Assembly (NCBI RefSeq): GCF_018531495.1
Contig: NZ_JAHDTI010000015.1
Span: 186,001 to 250,000, forward strand
Origin: Nonomuraea sediminis
GTDB taxonomy: Bacteria; Actinomycetota; Actinomycetes; Streptosporangiales; Streptosporangiaceae
Direction of reading: 5' to 3'
DNA: 64,000 nucleotides
The position numbers and the translations under genes are program-made. Positions within the stretch are counted from its first letter, which is position 1. Every line of letters begins with the position of its first letter. Below the pieces are notes generated by a model. The model worked only from the letters and a program-made list of their open reading frames with translations. It had not been told where the DNA came from and did no database searches. Positions 1 to 8,167 of the stretch are shown piece after piece.

Positions 1-846
1 CTGGTCGGAGCCGAAGCCCCGGCACGCCCCGCGGCGGCCCCCGACCCGCCGACCCTGGTCGCCGACAACGTCCTGACCGGCTGGAAGCCGCCCCAGAACG
101 TGGTCGAGACCCCGGACATCACGGCCGCCTTCGCCACGCCACCCCCCAGCGACACCACCAGGACCCCGACCCCGGTCCCGGCAGGAAAAGCGCAGAACGC
201 GAGCGACACCGACAGGATCGCCTGGGAGGAGCAGGCGGCCCGCGAGGAGCTGGCCCGCTGGGCGGTCCCGAGCACCAACCCGCCCCGCCAGCCCGACACC
301 GAGCCTCCCAAGCCCCCCAGGCCGCGCGGCACGAGGTGGCTGATCGCGGCTGCCGCGGCGGTGCTGGCGATCGCCGTCACGGCGGGCGTCCTGATCGTCA
401 CCTCGACCCGCAACTCCCCGCACCCGACACCCAGTACCCAGAACCAGGTCCAACAGGAGCAGGACCATCCCAGCGACGTCGGCCGCCGTTTCGCGCTGAG
501 CAAGGAGCTCGACGGCCCGTTCCTGACCGTGGCGAGCACTCCCGAGTGCGGGTTGAAGGACTATCAGGGCACCGCCTCGACGCAGGGCCAGCTGTGCCTG
601 CTCCGGTGGACGATGCTGAACCCGGGCGGCGAGCGGGCCCAGCTCGGCAACCCCGTCCTGACGTTGATCGACGACCGCAACGGCCGCCACGACCCGCTGC
701 CGGTCTCCTCCAAGCTGCCCGACAACATCGTGCCCGGCGGCCGCATTGACGGCGTGTTCGTCTTCGATCTGCAGCCCGCCCGCAAGCCCGCCCGCCTGTC
801 GGGCACCATGCTGGACAACGGCCAGCAGATCGAGGTGCGGCTTTGA
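1..846 (+). CDS. Membrane-anchored protein with extracellular domain, 5' truncated by window edge
   Basis: The frame is open from base 1, so the gene begins upstream; the GTG at 100 is only an internal possibility. The visible part is a Pro/Thr-rich cytoplasmic stretch, then one hydrophobic helix (WLIAAAAAVLAIAVTAGVLI, about nt 340-400), a Pro/Gln linker and a C-terminal domain of about 120 residues with two Cys (contexts TPECG and GQLCL), probably outside the cell. The topology looks like a single-pass regulatory or anchor protein. I do not recognise the family. Its stop overlaps the TTG start of the next gene (TTGA), suggesting translational coupling with the FG-GAP protein. Confidence 0.7.
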   Translation: MVGAEAPARPAAAPDPPTLVADNVLTGWKPPQNVVETPDITAAFATPPPSDTTRTPTPVPAGKAQNASDTDRIAWEEQAAREELARWAVPSTNPPRQPDTEPPKPPRPRGTRWLIAAAAAVLAIAVTAGVLIVTSTRNSPHPTPSTQNQVQQEQDHPSDVGRRFALSKELDGPFLTVASTPECGLKDYQGTASTQGQLCLLRWTMLNPGGERAQLGNPVLTLIDDRNGRHDPLPVSSKLPDNIVPGGRIDGVFVFDLQPARKPARLSGTMLDNGQQIEVRL

Positions 847-1985
847 AGACGCTCATGGCGATCCTGCTCGCGGCCACGGCACTCGTCCCCTCGGCGCAGC
901 AGGCGGCGGCCGACTGCGCCAGGGCGGCCGCGAACGACTTCGACGGCGACGGCCAGGACGACGTGGTGGTCGGCGACCCGTTCGCCGACACGGTGTCGAT
1001 CGTCTCGGCCGGCAAGGTGATCCCGGTCGACGTCCCGGCGGAGAAGGGCGACGGACTGGGCTGGTCGGTCCGCCTGACCAGGCTCAACGCCGACGGCTGC
1101 GCCGATCTGGTCGTCGGCGCGCCCTACGCCGACGTCAACGGCACCGTGGACGCCGGCGCCGTCTACCTGGTGTACGGCGGGGGCGTCGCCCCGCCCAAGC
1201 GGCTGGTGGCCCCTGAGCCGCAGCGCGACGCGCACTTCGGCTGGTCGCTGGCCGCCAAGGGCGACCTGCTCGCGGTCGGCGCGCCGTACGAGGACCAGGC
1301 CCAGCTGGCCGACGCGGGCTCGGTGTACGTGCGCAAGGGCGAGGGCGCGCTGCGCAGGATCCAGGAGGACACCGACGGGATCCTGGGCAACGCCGAGGTG
1401 GGCGACCAGTTCGGCTGGTCGCTGGCGTTCACCTCGGGAAACGCGCTCGCGGTCGGCGTGCCGTACGAGAACGACGACGGTCCTGGCCGTCAGGTGGCCA
1501 GCGGAAAGATCGACTCGGGCTCCATCACGGTGGTCAAGGACGTGCTGGCGGCCACCCTGGCCAGCGTGAAGTGGGACTCGCCGACCAAGACCGCCGGTGA
1601 CAGGTACGGCTACGCGGTGGCCTACAGCGACAGGGGCGGGCTGGCCGTGAGCGCGCCGGGAGCGGGTTACGTGCAGCTGTTCGACGCGAATCTGAAGGCG
1701 GGCAGGACGATCCGCGGCGTGTCCGGGGTGACGCTGGCCGCCGCGCAGGACGGCAGGCTGGCGATCGGGTCGCCGAGCGGCGTGCGGGTGACCGGTCAGG
1801 GCGAGGACCGGACGATCTCCGCGCCGGGCCTGTCGTCGCTGACGTTCAGCGGCAACAAGGTCTTCGTGGGCCTGCCCGACGCGGGCCGCTACGGGACGGT
1901 GTCGTCGGCGGGCCGCAACGACAGCACGCTCAAGGCGTACGAGCCGGCCAAGGGCGCCGACTTCGGCTCGTCGGTGGCGGGCTAG
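843..1985 (+). CDS. Secreted FG-GAP / integrin-alpha-like repeat protein
   Basis: 380 residues with an N-terminal signal peptide (MAILLAATALVPSAQQAAA then C). The mature part has repeated DFDGDGQDD-, FGWSLA- and VGAPYxD-type blocks, which are FG-GAP beta-propeller blades; DxDGDG resembles a Ca2+-binding loop. The role is probably extracellular binding or scaffolding; no catalytic motif is seen. The TTG at 843 overlaps the upstream stop; ATG at 855 is an alternative start that still leaves the signal peptide. Its 3' end overlaps the convergent rpfB-like gene by 4 nt. Confidence 0.8.
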   Translation: MKTLMAILLAATALVPSAQQAAADCARAAANDFDGDGQDDVVVGDPFADTVSIVSAGKVIPVDVPAEKGDGLGWSVRLTRLNADGCADLVVGAPYADVNGTVDAGAVYLVYGGGVAPPKRLVAPEPQRDAHFGWSLAAKGDLLAVGAPYEDQAQLADAGSVYVRKGEGALRRIQEDTDGILGNAEVGDQFGWSLAFTSGNALAVGVPYENDDGPGRQVASGKIDSGSITVVKDVLAATLASVKWDSPTKTAGDRYGYAVAYSDRGGLAVSAPGAGYVQLFDANLKAGRTIRGVSGVTLAAAQDGRLAIGSPSGVRVTGQGEDRTISAPGLSSLTFSGNKVFVGLPDAGRYGTVSSAGRNDSTLKAYEPAKGADFGSSVAG

Positions 1986-2905
1986 CCGAACAGGTCGGCG
2001 CCGCAGTTGGGCCACTGGGCCTGCCAGCGGCCGCCGATGCGCTGGTAGAGGAGCTGGGCGCGGTAGGTCTGCTCCTCGGCGGGCCACTGGTCGGGCGTGC
2101 CCTGGCCGCCCACGGCGCGCCACATCGGCAGGCTGACCCGGTACATGCCGTAGTAGCCCGTGGCGCTCACCGACAGCGGATTGCCGTGCGACTCGCAGGC
2201 CGCCAGGGCGGCCCAGTTCAGCCGGGCGACGGCCGCCAGGACGGGCACGGTGTGCGGGGGAAGAACAGGTCCCGCGGGGACGACCCGGATGACCGTGCCG
2301 TCGGGCGGGAAGCTGTCCAGCGGCGGATCGACCCTGTCACCGGCCTGCAGCCGGATCCGCTGCTGCCGCAGCACCTCGCGCACGCTGGCGCCGGTGGTGC
2401 GCGTCCACGTCCCGGCCCCGCCGGCCTGCACGTAGACGCGGCGGCGGGTGAACATCGTCAGCGCCATCCCCTGCAGCGGCACGGCGCCGCTCGGCGGGGC
2501 GGAGATGCGCCCGCCGGCCTGCGTGAGGTGCAGCTCGGCCAGCGCGTCGCCCACGTTGCCCGCGGTGACCAGGTGCCGCGTGGTGTGGCCGTCGACGGTC
2601 AGCGTGATGGGCCTGGCGTGCCTGACCACGACCTGCTCGCCGTCGGCCAGATCCTCCTGTCCGCCGGGGAACAGGTAGTCGCCGAAGCCCACGTCGACGT
2701 CGGCCTCGTCAAGCAGCTCGTGCACCGAGCCCGCGAAGCTGCGGATGGCGACCGCGTGGCCGTCGACCACGATCCGCACGTCCTTGGCCAGGTGGGAGAC
2801 GGTGACCAGGCCGGCCACGACCAGCGCGGCGGCCACGCCGACGACGGGCGTCCATGGGGATCGCCACTGTATCCCCGGGCGTGGCGCCCGCCTCTTTCCG
2901 CGCAT
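1982..2905 (-). CDS. RpfB-like resuscitation-promoting factor (DUF348 repeats + Rpf lysozyme-like domain)
   Basis: 307 residues. A short basic N-terminus and one hydrophobic helix (about 20-40) are followed by three DUF348/YabE-type repeats (about 43-97, 98-152, 153-208) and a C-terminal Rpf domain (about 228-304). The Rpf domain has the expected catalytic Glu in AACESHGNP, GYYGMYR, and the paired Cys (ACES and WPNCG). It should cleave peptidoglycan glycan strands outside the cell and promote exit from dormancy. Canonical RpfB has a G5 domain between DUF348 repeats and the Rpf domain; here only about 15 residues separate them, so G5 appears missing. It lies 79 bp downstream of tatD, as in the conserved metG-tatD-rpfB order. 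Confidence 0.87.
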   Translation of the reverse strand: MRGKRRAPRPGIQWRSPWTPVVGVAAALVVAGLVTVSHLAKDVRIVVDGHAVAIRSFAGSVHELLDEADVDVGFGDYLFPGGQEDLADGEQVVVRHARPITLTVDGHTTRHLVTAGNVGDALAELHLTQAGGRISAPPSGAVPLQGMALTMFTRRRVYVQAGGAGTWTRTTGASVREVLRQQRIRLQAGDRVDPPLDSFPPDGTVIRVVPAGPVLPPHTVPVLAAVARLNWAALAACESHGNPLSVSATGYYGMYRVSLPMWRAVGGQGTPDQWPAEEQTYRAQLLYQRIGGRWQAQWPNCGADLFG

Positions 2906-2984
2906 CGAGGACCTCCGGGTGGCTGGGGACGCACGACGCTAGCGGCGCCCCCGAGGTCGCCTCCACCGGTTCACGGAAAGATGG

Positions 2985-3839
2985 TCACCATTGGCCGAAG
3001 ACGGTGACCCCGTTGTCTTCGATCGCCGCGCACAACGCCTCCGGCTGGACGGCCTTGACCTCGGCCAGGCAGTGCAGGGTGATGGGGATGAGGTAGGGGG
3101 CGTTGGGCTTGCCGCGGTGCGGGACCGGCGGCAGATAGGGGGCGTCGGTCTCGACCAGCAGCAGCTCGGTGGGCGCGACCTGGGCGGCCTCGCGCAGGTA
3201 TCCGGCGTTCTTGTAGGTGACGGGCCCGGAGAACGACATGAAATATCCGGCTTCGGCGCACTTTTTCGCCATTTCGGCGTCGCCGGAGAAGCTGTGGAAG
3301 ACGACCTTGTCGGGGGCGCCCTCGTGGGCCAGGACCTTCAGCACGTCGTCGTGGGCGTCCCTGTCGTGGATGACCAGCGCCTTGCCCGTGCGCTTGGCGA
3401 TCTCGATGTGCGCGCGGAAGCTGGCGTGCTGGTCGTCCTTGGCCGCCCAGTCGCGGAAGTAGTCCAGCCCGGTCTCGCCCACCGCGCGCACCTCGGGCCG
3501 GCCCGCCAGCGCCTCGATCTCGGCCAGCACCTCGGGCGTGGCCTCGTGGGCCTCGTTCGGGTGGATGGCCACCCCCGCGTACACATCGCGGTGCTGGGCG
3601 GCCACGTCGGCGTTCCATTGCGAGGAGCGCAGGTCATAGCCGATCGTGACGAGCCGGGCCACGCCCACGGCCCGCGCGTCGGCCAGGATCGACTCGACCG
3701 TGGCCGAGGCGGCCTGCGCGGCCTGCGCCACCGGGTCTCCCGAGGAGGCCTGCCGGTTGCCGACCATGATGTCCAGGTGGCAGTGGCTGTCGAACACCTG
3801 CGCGGGCAGTGGATCTGGGACGGCGGGAATCTTGCTCAC
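2985..3839 (-). CDS. tatD: TatD-family metal-dependent hydrolase / DNase
   Basis: TIM-barrel amidohydrolase of about 284 residues. Visible metal-ligand signatures are FDSHCHLD (His19, His21), GETGLDYFRD, VIHDRDAH, VFHSFSGD and ETDAPYLPP. The family shows 3'-5' exonuclease or DNase activity in other bacteria. GTG at 3839 (VSKIPAVPDP) is preferred because homology to TatD begins just after it; ATG at 3860 would add seven residues and overlap the start of the divergent regulator. In related actinobacteria tatD directly follows metG; here two plus-strand genes lie between them. Confidence 0.9.
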   Translation of the reverse strand: MSKIPAVPDPLPAQVFDSHCHLDIMVGNRQASSGDPVAQAAQAASATVESILADARAVGVARLVTIGYDLRSSQWNADVAAQHRDVYAGVAIHPNEAHEATPEVLAEIEALAGRPEVRAVGETGLDYFRDWAAKDDQHASFRAHIEIAKRTGKALVIHDRDAHDDVLKVLAHEGAPDKVVFHSFSGDAEMAKKCAEAGYFMSFSGPVTYKNAGYLREAAQVAPTELLLVETDAPYLPPVPHRGKPNAPYLIPITLHCLAEVKAVQPEALCAAIEDNGVTVFGQW

Positions 3840-3845
3840 GCACTC

Positions 3846-3851
3846 TAAAGT
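3846..3851 (+). promoter_or_regulatory. -10 hexamer for leaderless SARP-regulator transcript
   Basis: TAAAGT ends 7 nt before the ATG at 3859, which would place the transcription start at or next to the start codon. No good -35 is visible. The hexamer lies in the 5' end of divergent tatD, so the two genes share a very compact control region. Inference from spacing only. Confidence 0.45.
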
Positions 3852-3858
3852 AACGTCC

Positions 3859-6800
3859 ATGCGCTACGGCATTCTCGGCAGCACCCGCGCGTGGCGCACC
3901 GACGGCGACGAGGTGCCGCTCGGCGGCCGCGCCCGGCGCGCCCTGCTGGCGCTGCTGCTGGTACGGCCCGGCCAGAGCGTCTCCCCCGACCGGCTCATCG
4001 ACGTCCTGTACGGCGAGCGGCCGCAGAAGAACCCGCACCACGCGCTCCAGTCGCAGGTCTCGCGACTGCGGGCCGACGGCATCGAGGTCGAGCTGGGTCC
4101 GGCGGGCTACCGGCTGGCCGTCGATCCCGAGGACGTGGACGCCCACCGCTTCCTGCGGCTGGCCGACCAGGGGCGGCGGGCCCTCGACACCGATCCCGAG
4201 CGGGCCGCCGCGCTGCTCGACGAGGCGCTGGGGTTGTGGCGGGGGCCGGCGCTGGCCGAGGTGGACGAGACGCACGCCGTACATCTGGAGGATCGGCGGG
4301 TCGCGGCGCAGGAGGACAGGGCCGAGGCCGACCTGCGGCGGGGCGCCTACCGGGCGGCGATCGCCGCGCTCGGCGAGCTGATCGAGCGGCATCCGCTGCG
4401 CGAGCGGCTGCGCGGGCAGCTCATGCGGGCGCTGTCGGGCGACGGGCGGCCCGCGGAGGCGCTGGTCGTCTACGAGCAGACCAGGACGCTGCTGGCCGAC
4501 GAGCTCGGCGCCGATCCCTCGCCCGAGCTGATGGCCCTGCACCAGACGCTGCTGCGCGGCGAGACCGTCTCCAGGGGGCACGTCCCGGCCCCGCCGCTGA
4601 CCAGCTTCGTCGGGCGGGCGGACGACGTCGACGGCGTCGAGGAGCTGCTCGAGCGGGCGCGGCTGGTGACGCTGCTCGGCCCCGGCGGCGTGGGCAAGAC
4701 CCGGCTGGCCACGGAGGTCGCCAGGAGGCGGCCTTCGGCATGGATGGCGGAGCTGGCAGGGGCCCGGGAGGGCGACGACCTCGCGCAGGCCGTGCTCATG
4801 GCGCTGGGCGTGCGCGCGGGCACCGGGATCGGCGGCCAGGACGACACCGCGCCGCTCGACCGGCTGGTCGCCGCGCTGTCCGAGGGTCCCGCGCTGCTCG
4901 TGCTCGACAACTGCGAGCAGGTCGTCGAGGGCGTCGCCCGCCTCGCGCAGCGGCTGCTCGACGCCTGCCGCGACCTGCGCGTACTGACCACCAGCCGCGA
5001 GCCGCTGGCCGTCACGGCCGAACACCTCTGGCCGGTCAAGCCGCTGCCCTCGGCGCAGGCCGTACGGCTGTTCACCGACCGCGCGTCCGCCGTCCGGCCC
5101 GGGTTCGCCGCCGACGGGGCGGTGGAGCGGATCTGCGCCGCGCTCGACGGGCTGCCGCTGGCGATCGAGCTGGCCGCCGCGCGCACCCGCACCCACGACA
5201 CGGCCGAGCTGGCGGCCCGGCTGGCCGACGAGGACCGCTTCAGGCTGCTCTCCCGTGGCAGCCGCACCGCCGACGCCCGCCACCAGACGCTGCGCGCGGT
5301 GGTGCGCTGGAGCTGGGACCTGCTCACCGACGCCGAACGCACCATGGCCGCGCGCCTGACCGTCTTCTCGGGCGGCGCCACGGCCGGGGCGGCCGCGGAG
5401 GTGTGCGGGCTGCCCGACGCCGAGGACCTGCTCGACTCGCTCGCGGACAAATCCCTGGTCGAGGTCGCTTCCGGCCGCTACCGGATGCTCGAGACGATCC
5501 GCGCCTTCTGCGCGGAGCAGGAAGATCTCCACGAGGTACGGCAGGCCCACGCCGCCCACTTCCTGGCCCTGGCCGAGCAGGCCGACACCCACCTGCGGCG
5601 GGCCGAGCAGCTGGAGTGGCTGGCCAGGTTGTCGGCCGACCACGACAACCTCCAGGCGGCGCTGCGGTGGGCGGTCGAGTCGGGCCGGCTCTCCCTGGGG
5701 ATGCGCCTGGTCGCCACCCAGATCACGTACCTGTGGATCCGCGGCATGCGCGGCGTGGTCACGGCTCCCGCGGTCGCGCTGCTCGAGCTGGCGGGCCCCG
5801 ATCCCGATCCGGCGCTGGGTGACGGCTACATCCTGTGCGCGCTGGTCGCGGCCTCCGACCGGGCCGGGCGCGAGGCCTGGCTGGCCTGCCGTCCCGCGGC
5901 GGAACGCCTGGCCCTGGCGGACCCGCCCGGAAGCAGGTATCCGCTGGTGACGTTCCTGTGGCCGATGATCACCGCGGTGTCGTCGGGTGCCTCCACCGTC
6001 GCGCTGGCGCTGCTGGACAGGGGCGCCGCGGACGAGGACCCGTGGGAGCGGGCGGCCGTCCAGCTGGTGTGGGGCTATCCGCGGCTGAGCGAGGGGGACC
6101 TGGAGGCCGCAGGGCAGTCGTTCGAGGCGGCGCTCGAGGTGTTCCGCGAGCTGGGTGACCGCTGGGGGTCGGGGCTGGCGCTCGACTCGCTGGCGTGGCT
6201 GGCGGCCACCAAGGGCGACCTCGCCGACGCGCTGGCCCGCACGGAGGAGGCCATCGCGCTGGCCGAGCAGCTGGGAGCCGAGGAAGACCTGGCCGACCTG
6301 CTGTGCAACCGGGGCGACTACGGCACCGATCCCGCGCGCAGGCGGGCCGACTACGAGCGCGCCGCCGAGCTGGCGCGCAGGACCGGCACCCGCACCTACC
6401 TGGCCACCGCGCTGCGCGGGCTGGGCGACGTGGCCCGCGAGGAGGGAGACCTGGCCGGGGCGCGGGCGCTGTACGAGCAGGCGCTGGAGCGCTCTGACCC
6501 GCTGTGGATCAAGAACGCCGGCAACCAGGCCAGGCTCCTGGTCGGCCTGGGCAACGTCGCCGAGGCGGAGGGCGATCGCGCCACGGCCCGCTCGCGGTAC
6601 GTGGAGGCGCTGGAGGCCGCGACCACCTCGGGCGGCGTCTCCGAGGGCGCCAGGGCCGTCGAGGCGCTGGCCGGGCTCGCCCTGCCCGACTCGCCGCAGG
6701 AGGCGGCGGTCCTGCTCGGGGCCGCCACGGTGATCCGCGGGGTGGCCGTGGTCTCCCCCGTGGAGGCCGGGGTGCGGCAGGCCCTGGGCGACGACGGGTT

Positions 6801-6909
6801 CGAGGCGGCCCGCCGTACCGGGGAGCGCATGTCGCACGCTCAGGCGCTCAGCACGGCCGGTGTGCGGGAGGAGGTCATCGCGGGCTCACCGATCGGGCTC
6901 GTGCCGTGA
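3859..6909 (+). CDS. SARP/AfsR-type transcriptional regulator (wHTH-BTAD-NB-ARC-TPR)
   Basis: 1016 residues. An OmpR-type winged helix (about 1-90), a BTAD domain (about 97-245; VDAHRF, ERLRGQLMRAL), an NTPase with Walker A GPGGVGKT (about 274-281) and Walker-B-like LLVLDNCEQV (about 347-356), then TSREPLAV, and a C-terminal TPR-like helical array. Such proteins activate antibiotic or specialised-metabolite operons. The ATG at 3859 begins MRYGILGS, the usual SARP N-terminus. The FAD monooxygenase starts 47 bp downstream on the same strand and is the obvious candidate target or operon partner. The pair interrupts the usual metG-tatD adjacency. Confidence 0.88.
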   Translation: MRYGILGSTRAWRTDGDEVPLGGRARRALLALLLVRPGQSVSPDRLIDVLYGERPQKNPHHALQSQVSRLRADGIEVELGPAGYRLAVDPEDVDAHRFLRLADQGRRALDTDPERAAALLDEALGLWRGPALAEVDETHAVHLEDRRVAAQEDRAEADLRRGAYRAAIAALGELIERHPLRERLRGQLMRALSGDGRPAEALVVYEQTRTLLADELGADPSPELMALHQTLLRGETVSRGHVPAPPLTSFVGRADDVDGVEELLERARLVTLLGPGGVGKTRLATEVARRRPSAWMAELAGAREGDDLAQAVLMALGVRAGTGIGGQDDTAPLDRLVAALSEGPALLVLDNCEQVVEGVARLAQRLLDACRDLRVLTTSREPLAVTAEHLWPVKPLPSAQAVRLFTDRASAVRPGFAADGAVERICAALDGLPLAIELAAARTRTHDTAELAARLADEDRFRLLSRGSRTADARHQTLRAVVRWSWDLLTDAERTMAARLTVFSGGATAGAAAEVCGLPDAEDLLDSLADKSLVEVASGRYRMLETIRAFCAEQEDLHEVRQAHAAHFLALAEQADTHLRRAEQLEWLARLSADHDNLQAALRWAVESGRLSLGMRLVATQITYLWIRGMRGVVTAPAVALLELAGPDPDPALGDGYILCALVAASDRAGREAWLACRPAAERLALADPPGSRYPLVTFLWPMITAVSSGASTVALALLDRGAADEDPWERAAVQLVWGYPRLSEGDLEAAGQSFEAALEVFRELGDRWGSGLALDSLAWLAATKGDLADALARTEEAIALAEQLGAEEDLADLLCNRGDYGTDPARRRADYERAAELARRTGTRTYLATALRGLGDVAREEGDLAGARALYEQALERSDPLWIKNAGNQARLLVGLGNVAEAEGDRATARSRYVEALEAATTSGGVSEGARAVEALAGLALPDSPQEAAVLLGAATVIRGVAVVSPVEAGVRQALGDDGFEAARRTGERMSHAQALSTAGVREEVIAGSPIGLVP

Positions 6910-6955
6910 GCCTGCGGTGAGCGCGCGGTGAGCGGCCCCGGCCAGGCTCTGGGGC

Positions 6956-8167
6956 ATGGACATCCTGATCTCCGGCGCCAGCGTCGCCGGCCCCGCCCTG
7001 GCCTACTGGCTGCGCCGCCACGGTTTCAACCCCACCATCGTCGAGCGCGCGCCGCAGCTGCGTGACGGCGGGCACGCCGTCGACTTCCGCGGCGACGTGC
7101 ACCTGTCGATCCTGCGCAAGATGGACGGCGTCCTGCCCGCGATCGAGCGGGCGCAGACCGGCATGGGCGCCACCTGGACCGTCAACGCCGCGGGCAAGAA
7201 GATCGCCCGCATGCCCGCCGACCTGTTCGCGGGCGACATCGAGATCCAGCGGGGCGACCTGAGCAGGATCCTCGTCGACGCCTCCGACACCGAGTACATC
7301 TTCGGCGACTCGATCACCGGCATGACCGAGGACGCCGACGGAGTGACCGTGACGTTCGAGCGCACCCCGCCGCGCCGGTTCCACCTGGTGATCGGCGCCG
7401 ATGGGCTGCACTCCACGGTCCGCGCGCTCACCTTTGGCCCCGAGTCGCGCTTCGCCAAGTATCTGGGGCTCTACGTCGCCATCTTCAGGATGGAGAACTA
7501 CCTGGGCCTGGACCACCTCGGGCTCTCCCACACCGCCCCCGGCAGGCTCGCCGCCTACTACAGCGCCAGGAACAACACCGAGGCGCGGGCCATGTTCTTC
7601 TTCGGCTCCGAGCCGCTGACCTACGACCGGCGCGACGTCGAGCACCAGAAGCGGCTGCTGCGGGAGGCCATGTCGGGGGTGGGCTGGGAGGTGCCCAGGA
7701 TGCTGCGCGAGATGGAGCGGGCGCCGGAGTTCTACTTCGACTCGGTCAGCCAGGTCCACGTGGACCGCTGGTCGCACGGCAGGATCACGCTGCTCGGCGA
7801 CGCGGCCTGGTGCGCCTCGCCGCTGTCGGGCGTGGGATCCGGGCTGGCCCTCGTCGGCGCCTACGTGCTGGCGGGCGAGCTGGCGGCCGCGCGCGGCGAC
7901 CACCGCGTCGCCTTCCCCCGCTACGAGCAGCTGATGCGGCCCTACGCCGCGCGCGCCCAGAAGTCGGGCGAGGGAATCGCCGGGATGATGGTGCCCGAGG
8001 GCAGGTTCATGACCTGGATGATGCGGCAGAGCCAGCGGCTCATGCCCTACACGCCGGGCATGAGCCTGATCGCCAAGTCGGCCAGGAAGACGGCCGAGGC
8101 CATCACTCTGCCGGAGTACCCAGTCGGCTCAGCTCCTCGTCCACGACCTTCGGGTCGAGCTTCTTGA
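6956..8167 (+). CDS. FAD-dependent monooxygenase (class A hydroxylase type)
   Basis: 403 residues. N-terminal dinucleotide fold GASVAGPALAYWLRR, then VIGADGLHSTVR (the DG motif) and LLGDAAWCASPLSGVGSG (GD motif, FAD ribityl contact). Family members hydroxylate aromatic or polyketide-like substrates and include tetracycline-inactivating enzymes; the substrate here is unknown. It follows the SARP regulator closely. Its last 65 bp are antisense to the last codons of metG, so the coding ends overlap. A paralogue with the same opening motif lies at 40540-41841. Confidence 0.88.
   Translation: MDILISGASVAGPALAYWLRRHGFNPTIVERAPQLRDGGHAVDFRGDVHLSILRKMDGVLPAIERAQTGMGATWTVNAAGKKIARMPADLFAGDIEIQRGDLSRILVDASDTEYIFGDSITGMTEDADGVTVTFERTPPRRFHLVIGADGLHSTVRALTFGPESRFAKYLGLYVAIFRMENYLGLDHLGLSHTAPGRLAAYYSARNNTEARAMFFFGSEPLTYDRRDVEHQKRLLREAMSGVGWEVPRMLREMERAPEFYFDSVSQVHVDRWSHGRITLLGDAAWCASPLSGVGSGLALVGAYVLAGELAAARGDHRVAFPRYEQLMRPYAARAQKSGEGIAGMMVPEGRFMTWMMRQSQRLMPYTPGMSLIAKSARKTAEAITLPEYPVGSAPRPRPSGRAS

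Noticed and set aside
2906..2984. Cyclic di-AMP (ydaO-type) riboswitch before the rpfB-like gene
   Set aside because: The tatD-rpfB gap is only 79 bp and lacks the conserved motifs; the M23 leader was also checked without success.
3634..6837. 1067-residue minus-strand open frame opposite the SARP regulator
   Set aside because: Low-complexity Arg/Gly/Gln composition without domains; it is the antisense shadow of a clear SARP gene, as expected in very GC-rich DNA.
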